Numbered from the stretch's first letter, positions 43,201 through 52,482 are shown. The stretch: DNA of 64,000 bases from Poindextera sp041691315 (GCA_041691315.1 JBEPUW010000004.1:95345-159344), one strand, 5' to 3'. Numbers and translations are program-made. The notes: generated by a model from the letters alone, not told the origin.

Positions 43201-44424
43201 AACCCCCCCGACCACCGGCGCCGTGAGGTTGGCGTAGATGGCGCCTGTCCCGACCTCCCTGGCCCTGACCCCAGCGACGTTTCCGCTGATATTGCCGGTG
43301 CTGTGGATAGTGATATTGCCCGCGCCGTAGGCGAACACGCCGTCCTTGCCGGCGCTGATCATGCCGGAGGTGGTCACGGTCACGTTGCCGACGCCCGTGC
43401 TGTCGGCGTAGACGCCGTTGACCGCGCCGGTGACGTTGGCGGCGCTGATTTCGATACCGCCATCGCCGGTGTCGGTGGCGTCGATTCCGTCGGCCGTCGT
43501 CCCCGTCACCAGGGCGGTGGTGGTCACCGAAAGCAGGCCACCACCGTGGTGGACCGCCGAGATGCCCGTCGTCCCGCTCACCGGACCGGTCGCGTCGACA
43601 CTCATGGTCGTCGCCTCGCCATAATGGGTGAAGGCGTAGATGCCGACGCCCTTGGCCGCGTTGACCGTCCCGGAAGTGGAGACCGACACGGCGCCGCCTC
43701 CGTCGGAGGCTAGGTGGACGGCGTCGCCGCCCGCCGCCGAAACATTGCCCGCGATCACAGACACCCCGGTCGCGTAGGCCGAATTGGCGATGACGCTAAT
43801 GCCGCCCTGGCCGCTCGCGCTCCGCTGCACGACCGGTCCGCCGGCGTTAACCGTGATGTTTCCGCGGCCAGCATTGAGAACCCGGATCCCGGCGACGTTG
43901 CCGGTAACGCACCCGGTCGTGTCCACGGTGACGTTGAATGGGACCGCCGTATTGCTGGAGGTAATATAGATCCCGTCGTTGGTCGTGCCGGTGACAGGCC
44001 CCGATGTGGTGACGGTTATCGAGCCTGAGCCGATGGTCGAGGTGTGCAGGCCATTGGCGGCGCCCGTGATCGTCGAATCGTTCGCGTCGGTGAAGGAGCC
44101 GGACCCGACGAGGTCGATCGCATCGCCCGAGGTCACGTCGATGCCGAACCCGGGCGCGGTTGTCGCGGTGACGGCATTGGCGCCGCCGAAACTGATGGTC
44201 TCGGTGGTGTCGGCGCCGCCGTTGGCGGGACCGGAGCAGACGATGGTCGCGCCGGTCGTACAACTGCCTGCCATGGCCAGGCCGGGGTTGGCCATGATCA
44301 GGCCAGCCAACGCGGTTCCGATCAGCAGACGGTCATGCCGGGAGACGATCGGACCCCTGGCAGGGGCCGCCAGGCCCGTCTCGGCCCCCAGGCCATGGTG
44401 CGGAAATAGCCAGACGCGCTGCAA
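40279..44424 (-). CDS. Autotransporter (type Va) with glycine-rich passenger, Pro-Thr linker and barrel
   Basis: About 1381 residues if started at TTG 44424. A hydrophobic signal (LLIGTALAGLIMANPGLAMA) precedes a passenger of about 900 residues rich in V/T/S/G repeats of the ITTSG-VTG type, predicted beta-helix. A pure Pro-Thr tract of 156 residues follows, then a C-terminal autotransporter barrel of about 290 residues (GWARLGGSW to SAGIRLTF, ending in Phe). The true start is unclear: there is no in-frame ATG near the signal; GTG 44532 adds 36 arginine-rich residues; TTG 44424 has a GGGGG seven bases upstream. The Pro-Thr tract acts as an extended linker holding the passenger away from the membrane. 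Confidence 0.87.
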   Translation of the reverse strand: MQRVWLFPHHGLGAETGLAAPARGPIVSRHDRLLIGTALAGLIMANPGLAMAGSCTTGATIVCSGPANGGADTTETISFGGANAVTATTAPGFGIDVTSGDAIDLVGSGSFTDANDSTITGAANGLHTSTIGSGSITVTTSGPVTGTTNDGIYITSSNTAVPFNVTVDTTGCVTGNVAGIRVLNAGRGNITVNAGGPVVQRSASGQGGISVIANSAYATGVSVIAGNVSAAGGDAVHLASDGGGAVSVSTSGTVNAAKGVGIYAFTHYGEATTMSVDATGPVSGTTGISAVHHGGGLLSVTTTALVTGTTADGIDATDTGDGGIEISAANVTGAVNGVYADSTGVGNVTVTTSGMISAGKDGVFAYGAGNITIHSTGNISGNVAGVRAREVGTGAIYANLTAPVVGGVLLSGYGASSTGVTLKASQVTGGISAESNGSGPVSVTASGNVSGGVYAEGGAKVSYVAVYTKAAVTASAADAVSASNHGNGPLTITTAGAVTASGGASPSTNGPSGVIVRNYGGGDVTVNAMAAVTGSGNGIHVRNTGAGNTTVTASGQVTGTAGYGIYISGAGPATLTITASGGAKGLFEGVQVNGAPATINNAGAISNISGNISDTAIFALSTPVTVNNTGAITGVILLEEFGSTVNLQAGALDGSIQAFNGGAVNFSGGNLTGFINLGEFGTSGGSLVTLANLTSTNLSGVTHIAAGTGAGNVLTMDNVQFMGGSFGSPMNGFADDPALGVNLIHWSTVNFDDATQWTLTGPLTLGNATGVNIDATSTLFAGNGVNPTISATAGSLAFDNAGTLDLTNGPLGGNTVTITGTYSQTSTGRLIVGVTPTTIDLVNVSGAASLAGTVNFAYASGAYSPGSRTFLTSAALTGTFTTVTPKTGSSVPTGLAESVSYTSTAANLVLGPTPTPTPTPTPTPTPTPTPTPTPTPTPTPTPTPTPTPTPTPTPTPTPTPTPTPTPTPTPTPTPTPTPTPTPTPTPTPTPTPTPTPTPTPTPTPTPTPTPTPTPTPTPTPTPTPTPTPTPTPTPTPTPTPTPTPTPTPTPTPTPTPTPTPTPTPTPTLVPPHDRQLFSAQALVFAQANQDALSGLLLRGLSTETGDRFDNATGGGSGGWARLGGSWLSASDPFRAFDYGLAAGGDAAVGRGGRLGAAIGYDSATLTDSTGGSASQQSVSVSLYGSEAAGGAVISAAVSYAHAWNRSRRATGVGPVTASWGSDAFTGGAQIAIPLSLEGFAVTPIAGLVVSNVSSAAFNEHDGQLHGFGVKAGATSFTGVEPFAAVDLARPFTTASGTTITPYVMVGYRYDQAAASGGGQTLTAADGTVFAGNGLTLNPNTAILGAGLSAQKRRFTAFIKYDATVSSNWSDQSVSAGIRLTF
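41224..41691 (-). repeat. Hexanucleotide repeat coding (Pro-Thr)x78
   Basis: 468 bases of an interrupted hexamer, read as CCN-ACN on the coding strand, give 78 uninterrupted Pro-Thr pairs between the autotransporter passenger and its barrel. Third positions vary, so it is not a fresh slippage product throughout, but blocks of identical hexamers (for example 41543-41573) are. Changes in copy number would keep the frame and alter only linker length. Confidence 0.95.
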
Positions 44425-44578
44425 ACCTCGACCCCCGTCCAAGGGCCCCGCCAGCGCTGCGCCGCGCGCACGCCTCGGTCCCTGACGGATACGGTGGCGT
44501 ACGCGCCGAACGCGCGCATCATTCGTATGCACTATGCCGGCAGCCTGGCCGCATGGCGGCCAGGGCAGCAGACCGCCG

Positions 44579-45628
44579 TCAGGGAACCAGGACGACGCGG
44601 CCGATCACCTTGCCGGCCTTCAGGTCCTCCATCACCGCGTTGGCGGACGACAGCGGCGCTTCCCGGACCGGGATCGGATCGACCTTGCCGGCCCGGACCA
44701 GCTCCATCATCGCCTCGGCCTCGGCCAGCGAGCCGACATAGGAGCCGCCGATGGTGATCGCGCGGATCGGAAACATGGGGATCGGCATGCTCATGGCCCC
44801 GCCGAACAGGCCGACCACCACCACCCTGCCGCCACGCCGCACCGCCTGGGTGGCGAAGGCGAAACTGGACTCCGATCCGACGAAATCGACCACGCCGAGC
44901 GCGCCGCCCTCGGTGTCGGCCATCAGTTTCTTCAGCGCCTCGGGGTCCTTGGTGTTGTAGGCCGCCTTGGCGCCTGCGCCCATCGCCGCCTGCAGCCGGC
45001 CCTCGTCGATATCGGCCACCAGCGGCCCCTTGCCGAACAACAGCTTGGCGAACTGCACCCCCATCATGCCGACGCCGCCGGCGCCGACCACCAGCACATC
45101 GTCCTTCGGCCCCAGCGCCGGGATCTTGCTCATCGCGCCATAGGCGGTCAGGCCCGAGCACATGTAGGTGGCGGCCAGCCCCGGCGGCGTCGCGCCATAG
45201 TCGATCAGGTAGCGCGGGTGCGGGACCAGCACGTGGCTGGCGTAGCCGCCGGGCGTGCCGGCCGAGCAGCCGAGGTTGCGCGGAGCGTTGCAGTAATTCT
45301 CCTCGCCCCGATCGCAAGCCGCGCAATGGCCGCAGCCGATCCAGGAATAGACCGCACTGTGCTGGCCGATTTCGACGCCGGTCGCGTCCGGTCCGAAGGC
45401 GATCACCTCGCCGGCGACCTCGTGACCAAGCGTGTGGGGCAGGGGCAGCCTCAGCGGCAGCCTGGCCTCGCCGCCCATGCCGAAGTAGCCGTCGTGGATG
45501 TGAATGTCGGAGTGGCAGACGCCGCAATGTTCGACGCGCACCAGAACCTCGGTCCCCGTGGGCTCTGGCGTCGGCTGCTCGAGCCGCTGCAGCGGCTTGC
45601 CGAACTCGGTGATGGCTTCGCAGTACAT
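44579..45628 (-). CDS. Zinc-dependent alcohol dehydrogenase (MDR)
   Basis: 349 residues. The catalytic-zinc ligands are in HCGVCHSDIH and LGHEVAGEV. Structural-zinc cysteines lie in GCGHCAACDRGEENYC. The NAD(P)-binding VGAGGVGMMG loop is at about 183. The structure fits a broad-range primary alcohol dehydrogenase; the substrate is unknown. It is divergent from the aminotransferase gene at 45745 and preceded by AGGAGG-type sequence before the ATG at 45628. Confidence 0.92.
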   Translation of the reverse strand: MYCEAITEFGKPLQRLEQPTPEPTGTEVLVRVEHCGVCHSDIHIHDGYFGMGGEARLPLRLPLPHTLGHEVAGEVIAFGPDATGVEIGQHSAVYSWIGCGHCAACDRGEENYCNAPRNLGCSAGTPGGYASHVLVPHPRYLIDYGATPPGLAATYMCSGLTAYGAMSKIPALGPKDDVLVVGAGGVGMMGVQFAKLLFGKGPLVADIDEGRLQAAMGAGAKAAYNTKDPEALKKLMADTEGGALGVVDFVGSESSFAFATQAVRRGGRVVVVGLFGGAMSMPIPMFPIRAITIGGSYVGSLAEAEAMMELVRAGKVDPIPVREAPLSSANAVMEDLKAGKVIGRVVLVP

Positions 45629-45744
45629 GGCGTTCCTCCTGAAGGCGGGCTGTTTTCGAGGATATACCGCGCAACCGCCGCGCCTGCGATCGTCCTCGGC
45701 GACTTGGCGGCCGACCCACGCGTCCGCATCTGATATGGAGAGCC

Positions 45745-46902
45745 ATGAGCACCGAAATCGAGCCCTTCCACGCCATCTCGGTCAGTCGCCTGGCGCATGC
45801 GCTGAAGGCCGAGGGCCGCTCCATCCTGCATATGGAGTTCGGTCAGCCCTCGACCGGGGCCCCGCGCGCCGCAATCGAGACCGCTCACCGGGTGCTGGAC
45901 GCCGACGGCATGGGCTATTGGGAGAGCCCGGCGCTGAAGGCGCGGCTGGCCCACCATTACGACGAGACCTATGGCGTCAAGGTCGATCCCGAGCAGTTCA
46001 TCATCACCTGTGGCGCCTCGCCGGCCCTGGTGCTGGCGCTCACCTCCAGTTTCGCGCCAGGCGACCGCATCGCCATGGCCCGGCCGGGGTACGTCGCCTA
46101 TCGCAATACCCTGCGGGCGCTGCACATGGTCCCGCAGGAGATCGCCTGCGGGCCCGAGACCCGCTTCCAGCTGACCGCCGCGGCCCTGGAGGCGCTCGAT
46201 CCGGCGCCGGATGGCGTCATCATCGCCAGCCCGGCCAACCCGACCGGGACCATCATCGCCGCGGCCGAGCTGGCCGCCATCGCCAGGGTCTGTCGCGCGC
46301 GTGGCATCCGGATCATCTCCGACGAGATCTACCACGGCCTCAGCTATGTCGAGCCGGCCAGGTCCATCCTCGAGTTCGAGCCGACCGCCCTGGTGGTCTC
46401 CAGCTTCTCGAAATATTTCAGCATGGCCGGCTGGCGGCTGGGCTGGCTGCTGGTTCCGGCCGAGCATCAGCGGCGCGCGCGCACCTTCGTTGGCAACCTC
46501 TTCCTGACCGCGCCCTCGCTCAGCCAGCACGTCGGCCTGACTGCGCTGGACTGCCGCGACGAACTGGACGGCAACCTCGCCGTCTATCGCCGCAACCGCG
46601 CCCTTTTGCTGGCGACCTTGCCAGGGCTAGGCCTGGGCGCCATCGCCCCGCCGGACGGCGCCTTCTACATCTACGCCGATATCGGCCACCTGACCGACGA
46701 CAGCCTGGCCTTCTGCAAGACCCTGCTCAACGACACCGGGGTCGCCACCGCCCCCGGCGTCGACTTCGACCCCGACTGCGGCCGCCACTTCATCCGCCTC
46801 AGCTTCGCCGTCTCGACCCCGCAGGTCGAGGACGCCCTGGCGCGCATGACGCCCTGGTTCGAGCGCCTGCCGGCGCTGGAGCGGGCGACGTTGGGCGGCT
46901 AG
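45745..46902 (+). CDS. PLP-dependent aminotransferase class I/II
   Basis: 385 residues, fold type I. PLP-binding Lys223 is in SSFSKYFSMAGWRLGW; the upstream Asn and Asp-x-x-Tyr of the cofactor site are in SPANPTGT (162-169) and ISDEIYHGLSY. The substrate-binding arginine is in RHFIRLSFA. The family includes aspartate and aromatic aminotransferases; the amino acid used cannot be told. It stands alone, divergent from an alcohol dehydrogenase and followed by a TetR gene. Confidence 0.92.
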   Translation: MSTEIEPFHAISVSRLAHALKAEGRSILHMEFGQPSTGAPRAAIETAHRVLDADGMGYWESPALKARLAHHYDETYGVKVDPEQFIITCGASPALVLALTSSFAPGDRIAMARPGYVAYRNTLRALHMVPQEIACGPETRFQLTAAALEALDPAPDGVIIASPANPTGTIIAAAELAAIARVCRARGIRIISDEIYHGLSYVEPARSILEFEPTALVVSSFSKYFSMAGWRLGWLLVPAEHQRRARTFVGNLFLTAPSLSQHVGLTALDCRDELDGNLAVYRRNRALLLATLPGLGLGAIAPPDGAFYIYADIGHLTDDSLAFCKTLLNDTGVATAPGVDFDPDCGRHFIRLSFAVSTPQVEDALARMTPWFERLPALERATLGG

Positions 46903-46978
46903 CCGCTCAGCGTCCTGGCCTTGGCCGCGCTATGTCGGTTGAAACAAGCGCCGCGACACTGCACCCTCGCGCGAAGCC

Positions 46979-47713
46979 ATGTCCCCTTCGCGCACCACCG
47001 TTGCTCGTCGCCCGCCGGCAGAACCGCCGCGCCCTCGCCCGCGCGCCGAACTCTCCCGCGCGCGAATCTTAAGCGCCGCGCTCGATCTGATCGATGAGAA
47101 GGGGCTGAAGGCGCTCAACATGCGCGACCTCGGCGTCGCGCTCGGCACCTCGACCATGGGCGTCTATCGCCATTTTCACAACAAATCGGAGCTTCTGGAC
47201 GCGGCGGTCGACCACGTCACCGAGGGCTTCGCGCCGAAGGCCATGCAAGGCCCGTGGCAGGCGCAGGCCAGGGCGCTTAGCCTCGGCGTACGCGCCGCCA
47301 TGCTGGCCCACCCGGAACTCGCTGACCTCATCGGACGCGAACTCCGCCGCTCACCCACCTCGCTCAGGGTCAACGCCGCCATCATCGAACGGCTGCACGT
47401 ATCGGGTCTGCCCCGCTCCTTGCTGGCGGCCGCCTACTGGACGATCTCCAGCTACACGACCGGCTATACGCTGCTGGAGGCGCAGACCTACCGGCATCGC
47501 CCCCGCACGGAGCCGCTGAAGCCGGGTCCCCAGCGGGTGCGCAAGCTGGCCGCCATGCTGCAGGCGGTGGAGGACATTCCCGCCGAGGCCATGCGCGACG
47601 CCGCCCAGGTGCTGGCCCGGCCGCTGGACGACGAGCAGTTCCTGTTCGGCCTCGACTGCCTTATTCGCGGCCTTGAGGACAAGGTCCCGGCGGCGGCTCA
47701 GACCGAGGCGTAG
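46979..47713 (+). CDS. TetR-family regulator with TetR_C-type ligand domain
   Basis: 244 residues. After a proline/arginine-rich N-terminus the HTH (about 25-72) reads SRARILSAALDLIDEKG, then LNMRDLGVALGTSTMGVYRHFHNKSELLDA. The C-terminal part (YWTISSYTTGYTLLEAQ) is like the tetracycline-repressor C-terminal family. No strong ribosome site is visible. It is convergent with, and overlaps by 16 bases, the serine hydrolase gene. Confidence 0.88.
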   Translation: MSPSRTTVARRPPAEPPRPRPRAELSRARILSAALDLIDEKGLKALNMRDLGVALGTSTMGVYRHFHNKSELLDAAVDHVTEGFAPKAMQGPWQAQARALSLGVRAAMLAHPELADLIGRELRRSPTSLRVNAAIIERLHVSGLPRSLLAAAYWTISSYTTGYTLLEAQTYRHRPRTEPLKPGPQRVRKLAAMLQAVEDIPAEAMRDAAQVLARPLDDEQFLFGLDCLIRGLEDKVPAAAQTEA

Positions 47714-48837
47714 ACCGCCTCGATCAGCCCCGTGAAGCGCGGGTCGGGGCCGTCTTGCGCCTCGCGCATGAAGTTCATCGCGTAGGCCACCCCCAGCCCC
47801 TTTTCCGGATCGGCGAAAGCGAAGGAGCCGCCCCAGCCGTGGTGGCCGAAGGTGGTCGGATTGGGACCATAGGCGCCCATGCCGCGATTGATGGCGAAGC
47901 CGACGCCCCAGGTGATCGGAAAGCGGAGCACCAAATCCTCATTCTCGATCTGCACCGTGGTCGCGGCGTCGAGGGCCTGGCGGCTGACCAGCTCCGTCCC
48001 CTTGATGCGCCGGTCGGTCGCCAAGGCCGAATACAGGCTGGCGAGGCTGCGGGCATTGCCCTGGCCGCCGGCCGAGGGCGTGCCCTGGGCCCGCCAATCG
48101 CGGCGGTTGGCGAACTCGGCGCTCATCGGCGTGTTCTCCAGGGCCAGGCGCTGGTATCGATCCCAGGTTTCCGGCCCGCCGGACTTCGGATTGCCGTCGT
48201 GGACGACGTCGGCCACCCGGGCGTCCTCGCTGGCCGGAAGGCCCATGTGGAAGTCGACTCCGAGCGGGCCGCCGATCTCGTCACGGAAGTACTGGCCGAC
48301 GGTCTTGCCGGTGACATGCTTGACGAGGCCGTCGCCAAGCGGGCCGATGACCAGGGCGTGGTAGCCGGACCTGGTTCCTGGCGGCCAGTGCGGCGCCTCG
48401 GCGGCCATCAGGTCGGCCATGCGGTCGGTGTCGAGCTGCTCGACCTCTGTGACTGGCCGCGCCGGGCCGCAGATTCCGGCCTGATGCGAGAACAGCTGCG
48501 CCACCGTGACGCCGGCCTTGCCGTTGGCCGCGAAGGCCGGCCAGTAGTCGGCCACCGGACGGCTGTTATCCAGCAGCCCCTGGTCGTTCAGGCGGGCGAT
48601 GCAGAGCGCCATCACCCCTTTGGTGGACGACCAGACATTGACCAGGGTGTCGCGCTGCCACGGCCTCGTCCTGGCGGCGTCCGCATGGCCGCCCCAGAGG
48701 TCGACCACCTTTTCGCCGTGCTGTAAGATGCAGAACGAGGCGCCGATCTCCTGCTCCTCGCGGAAGTTGCGGTTGAAGGTGTCGGCCACGGCCGCGAACC
48801 TGGGCTCGTGGTGGCCGTCCATGGGCGTGTCGTTCAT
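47698..48837 (-). CDS. Serine hydrolase, class C beta-lactamase/esterase fold
   Basis: 379 residues. The nucleophile motif S70-S-T-K73 lies in NVWSSTKGVMAL, the Tyr motif in SGYHALVIG, and the third box is HHGWGG. Members include EstB-like esterases and lipid esterases rather than true beta-lactamases; no signal peptide is present, so it acts in the cytoplasm. The ATG at 48837 has GGAGC. Lying 53 bases after the TonB receptor gene and near a Baeyer-Villiger enzyme, it may hydrolyse the ester made by that enzyme. Confidence 0.88.
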   Translation of the reverse strand: MNDTPMDGHHEPRFAAVADTFNRNFREEQEIGASFCILQHGEKVVDLWGGHADAARTRPWQRDTLVNVWSSTKGVMALCIARLNDQGLLDNSRPVADYWPAFAANGKAGVTVAQLFSHQAGICGPARPVTEVEQLDTDRMADLMAAEAPHWPPGTRSGYHALVIGPLGDGLVKHVTGKTVGQYFRDEIGGPLGVDFHMGLPASEDARVADVVHDGNPKSGGPETWDRYQRLALENTPMSAEFANRRDWRAQGTPSAGGQGNARSLASLYSALATDRRIKGTELVSRQALDAATTVQIENEDLVLRFPITWGVGFAINRGMGAYGPNPTTFGHHGWGGSFAFADPEKGLGVAYAMNFMREAQDGPDPRFTGLIEAVYASV

Positions 48838-48890
48838 CAGCTGCTCCGATGCGGGGTGGGGAGAGGGCGAGATGGCGGGAACCGGTCCGT

Positions 48891-51269
48891 TCAGCGCGTC
48901 CTGAAGGTGAGGGTGACTCCGTAGGTCGCCGGCAGGCCGGTGAACCGGACCACCGTGTCGATCGCGCGGCTGGCGGCCGTCCAGTAGTAGGTGTCGGTGA
49001 CGTTGCGGCCCCAGGCGCTCAGCGCCCAGCGGCCGTCCGCCGCCTCCACGCCGCCCCGCAGGTCCACGAGGGTATGGGCGTTCACCCGCAGGATCGGCAG
49101 GCCGCCGAGTTCGCTGTTGGTGGCGCTCTGGTAGGTGACGTCGCCGCCGACGAAGGCGTCCAGCCGGTCGTTCACCGGCCAGCGGTAGTCCACATCCGAG
49201 ACGAACTGCCACTTCGGGGTATTCGGGAAGGCCTCGCCATTAAAGTCGGTCAGGGCGCCGAGTGGATTGTAGTTGATGAAGTGATCCAAGATCCGGGAGT
49301 CGATGTAGGAGCCGCCGGCGGTCACCTTCAAGCCGCGGACCGGCGCCCAGGCGAGCTGCAGTTCGGCGCCGTTGATCTCCGAATTGGGGATGTTGACCAG
49401 CTTCAGCAGCGGGCCGAGGAAGGGGTCGAGCACGTCGCCGAGGATCTGCTTGTCGGTGTAATCGTAGTGGAACGCGGCGCCGTTGAGCTGCAGGGTGCGC
49501 TCCAGCAGGGTGGCCTTGAAGCCGACTTCGTAGGCCAATACCGCCTCCTGGGTGGCGGGCCGCAGCTGGGTGGCGACGGTGGCGCCCAGGTCGGGGAAGC
49601 TGCCGGCCTTAAAGCCCTTGCTGACGTTGGCGTAGACGAGCAGGCGGGAAGTCGGCGTCCACTCACCGCCGACCCGCCAGGAGACGTTGTTCTCGTTGAG
49701 CCTGCTGCGCACCAGCAGCGGCGTGAACGTCGCGTCGGCGGTGACGCATCCGCCCGCCGCGATCGGCGGGTTGGGCCCAAGGCCTAGGCCGGCGCGGAAG
49801 ACGTTCTCCAAGGTTCCGTAGTCGAGCGCCGCCACACCGTTGCCCGTGTCGGAGGTGCAGCCGTTAAAGCTGTCGTTCGCCTGGGTGTAGCGCACGCCGC
49901 CGTAGAGCTTGATCTGGTCGGTCAGGCTGTAGTCGCCGCTGGCGAACACCGCGTAGGTCGAGGCGTCCTGATTGTCCATGTCGCGGAAGGTGGTGAATAG
50001 CGGCAGGCCGAAGGGCGTGAACAGGAAGGCCAGCGTGCTCTGTGTGATGTTGTCGTAGTCGGTCTGCAGCACCCGGTCGTGGGCGTAGTTCAGGCCGACG
50101 ACGAAGTGACCGCGGTCGAGCAGCGTCCCGGAGACGCGCAGCTCCTGCGATATCGATTCGATGCTGCCGAATGTGAGCTGGTTGATGCTGGACAGGGTGG
50201 TCCCGTCGATGTCCTGCAACTGGCGTTCGTGAAAGCGGCTGTAGGCGGTCAGGGAGGTCAGCACCAGGTCGTGCGGCAGGTCGTAGTCGAGCCTGAGGTT
50301 CGCCTGGAAAAAGGAATTGTGCCGGTGATAGTCGTCGCCGGGGTTGAAATCGGCGGCGGTGTCGTTGCGCGGCGCGATCGGATAGGTGAGCAGCCCCGGA
50401 ATGAAGGGCGCCGCGGCCGGAATGTCGGGCAGGACGGCGATCAACTGGCCGGCCTGCACCTCGGAATGGTCGACGAAGCCGTTCAGGGTGAGGCTGGCCT
50501 TGAACCGCGCCGTCGGCGTCCAGGCCAGGGTCGCCCGGCCGTTGGTGAAGTCGATTGCGCCGTTGGTCTTGCCGGTGGTGTAGCTCTTCTGCCAGCCGTC
50601 CATGCCCTGGTGCTCGACCGCAAGGCGCGCCGAGAGCGTGTCCGTGAGCGGCCCACTGACGTAGCCCTCCAGGTCAAAAGCGTTGTAATTGCCGTAGCTC
50701 AGCTCCGCTCCCGCCTGGAAGGCGCGGGTGGGCTTGGCGGCGATGTAGTTGATCGCGCCGCCAGTGGCGTTCTGGCCGAAGAGCGTGCCTTGCGGACCCT
50801 TCAGCACCTCGACCCGCTCGAGGTCGAGGTCGGCCCCCCGCGTCTCGATCGAGAACGGGATCGGCGCTTCATCCTCGTAGATGCTCACCGTCGGCCGGCC
50901 GCCGAGGCTTATGTCGCTGAAGCCGACGCCACGCAGGGTGTAGATCGGCGAGCCGACCTGGGAATCCGAATAGACAAAAGACGTCGTCACCTTGACCAGG
51001 TCGCGCGGCTGCCTGACGCCCGCCGCCCTTAGCTGGGCGCCGGTAGCGGCGGTGATCGACATCGGAACCCTGTTGACGTTCTCCTGCCGCTTCTGCGCCG
51101 TGACGACGATTTCCTGCACCTGCGGCTCGGCGGGCGGCGGCGGGGCCGACTGGGCCTGGGCCGGCGCGGCGGCCGCAAGCACCGCGAGGGATGCCCCCGC
51201 CAGAGCGGCGCCGCGCACGGCCTGAAGCCCGAGTTGCGGTCCGGCCCCGGCCGTTTTCCGGTTGATCAT
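48891..51269 (-). CDS. TonB-dependent outer-membrane receptor
   Basis: 792 residues. A signal peptide (AALAGASLAVLAAAAPAQA-Q) is followed by a TonB box region (QEIVVTAQKRQENVNRVPMSIT, about 52-73) and the plug domain with VEVLKGPQGTLFGQNATGGAINYI. The 22-strand barrel ends in GVTLTFRTR. It belongs to the large group of sphingomonad/caulobacter receptors for hydrophobic compounds rather than a recognised siderophore type. It may be cotranscribed with the serine hydrolase downstream. Confidence 0.94.
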   Translation of the reverse strand: MINRKTAGAGPQLGLQAVRGAALAGASLAVLAAAAPAQAQSAPPPPAEPQVQEIVVTAQKRQENVNRVPMSITAATGAQLRAAGVRQPRDLVKVTTSFVYSDSQVGSPIYTLRGVGFSDISLGGRPTVSIYEDEAPIPFSIETRGADLDLERVEVLKGPQGTLFGQNATGGAINYIAAKPTRAFQAGAELSYGNYNAFDLEGYVSGPLTDTLSARLAVEHQGMDGWQKSYTTGKTNGAIDFTNGRATLAWTPTARFKASLTLNGFVDHSEVQAGQLIAVLPDIPAAAPFIPGLLTYPIAPRNDTAADFNPGDDYHRHNSFFQANLRLDYDLPHDLVLTSLTAYSRFHERQLQDIDGTTLSSINQLTFGSIESISQELRVSGTLLDRGHFVVGLNYAHDRVLQTDYDNITQSTLAFLFTPFGLPLFTTFRDMDNQDASTYAVFASGDYSLTDQIKLYGGVRYTQANDSFNGCTSDTGNGVAALDYGTLENVFRAGLGLGPNPPIAAGGCVTADATFTPLLVRSRLNENNVSWRVGGEWTPTSRLLVYANVSKGFKAGSFPDLGATVATQLRPATQEAVLAYEVGFKATLLERTLQLNGAAFHYDYTDKQILGDVLDPFLGPLLKLVNIPNSEINGAELQLAWAPVRGLKVTAGGSYIDSRILDHFINYNPLGALTDFNGEAFPNTPKWQFVSDVDYRWPVNDRLDAFVGGDVTYQSATNSELGGLPILRVNAHTLVDLRGGVEAADGRWALSAWGRNVTDTYYWTAASRAIDTVVRFTGLPATYGVTLTFRTR

Positions 51270-51417
51270 CGCGATTCCCCCCTGAGCTTTGCGCGCCGCG
51301 CAGCCCGATTTTCAGAAGTTTCGGTCGCAGCGGGCCGCCTCGCCAGGGCTGCAGCCGCCGAGGGCAGGGGGACATTTTTGGACAGGCCGGAACGCCCGCG
51401 CCGGCGGCGGTGCGGCC

Positions 51418-52437
51418 TCAGGCGGCGAGGCGTTGCATCCGATAGGCGGAGGGGCTGAGGCCGAACCAGCGCCGGAAGGCGCGGCGGAAGCTGCGTGAAT
51501 CCTCATAGCCGAGCATGTCGCCGATCTGTTCGACCGTGAGGCCGGCATGGATCAGGAACGAGGACTTCTGCATCCGCACCTCGTCGCGGATGCGGCGGAA
51601 GGAACAGCCCTCCTGTTCCAGTCGTCGCGCCAGCGTCTTGGTCGAGACCCCCCAGCGCCGGGCGACCGCCTGCTGGTCGCCCCCGTCGAGCAAGGCTGTA
51701 CGGACCTTCTCGGTGAAGCCGCCGACGACCGGCCTAGGCGGGTGCAGAACCGCCATCGACAGCATATTGTACGTGCCGTCGCTCCAGCCGGCGAGGTCCC
51801 TCTGCGTGACCGGCGCCTCAGCCGCCTCGGGCGCAAACAGCAGCTCAACGTCGTCGCCAGCATGAACGATCGGCGCGCCGATGACCTCGAGCAGGGTCGA
51901 GGCCGAGGCCTTGCGAGCGGCCGGCGCGCGCACGCGCAGCACGCCGAGCGGCGCGCCGGCCAACCAGCTGAAGATCGCGTAGTGGACCGCGGCCGCGCTC
52001 TCCAGGACGATCTGGTGCAGGGCGTTGTCCGGCTCGGGCGAGCGCCAGTGCACGCTGACGCCGCCCTTGACGCGGGCGACGCTGACCCGCAGCTCGGGCA
52101 TGAATATCGCCGAGGCCTCGGCGTAGGCGAACAAGGCTTCGTCGATGGTCGGGCAGAGCAGCATGCGGGCGATCATCAGGCGGGTGGAACCGGGCCTCAG
52201 CCTGTTGTCGAAGACGCAATGCATTTCGTCTTCCATAAGCACCGCATGCTCGGTGAACAGACGCCAGCAGACGTCGATCGGGACGAGCCGGTCCTCCGCC
52301 GTGGCATCGGCGTCAATGCCGTGCGCGCGCAACAGTTCTTCGGCGTGTGCGGCCGGCTGGCCGTCGGCGGCCAGATAGGTGCGCAGATCCTTCAGCGACA
52401 TTCCCGGCGGCCGCCAGGCCCGGTCGGCGTCCGACAT
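51418..52437 (-). CDS. AraC-family regulator
   Basis: 339 residues from the ATG at 52437, chosen for its GGGAGGG. The N-terminal ligand-binding domain is of the OruR/ArgR-like type (Arabinose_bd family, LRTYLAADGQP to APLGVLRVRAP). Two C-terminal HTH motifs follow: QQAVARRWGVSTKTLARRLEQEGCSF and TVEQIGDMLGYEDSRSFRRAFRRWFGLSPSAYR. It is divergent from the SDR-SDR-BVMO genes and probably activates them; paired GTACAACGTAC sites lie between. Confidence 0.92.
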   Translation of the reverse strand: MSDADRAWRPPGMSLKDLRTYLAADGQPAAHAEELLRAHGIDADATAEDRLVPIDVCWRLFTEHAVLMEDEMHCVFDNRLRPGSTRLMIARMLLCPTIDEALFAYAEASAIFMPELRVSVARVKGGVSVHWRSPEPDNALHQIVLESAAAVHYAIFSWLAGAPLGVLRVRAPAARKASASTLLEVIGAPIVHAGDDVELLFAPEAAEAPVTQRDLAGWSDGTYNMLSMAVLHPPRPVVGGFTEKVRTALLDGGDQQAVARRWGVSTKTLARRLEQEGCSFRRIRDEVRMQKSSFLIHAGLTVEQIGDMLGYEDSRSFRRAFRRWFGLSPSAYRMQRLAA

Positions 52438-52482
52438 GCATCCCTCCCGCACGCTTGATCCAATCCACCCCGAGTCGATTGT

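Noticed and set aside
44322..44522. 66-residue minus-strand frame over the autotransporter start
   Set aside because: No known motif; more likely out-of-frame reading of the autotransporter leader, though it complicates start choice.
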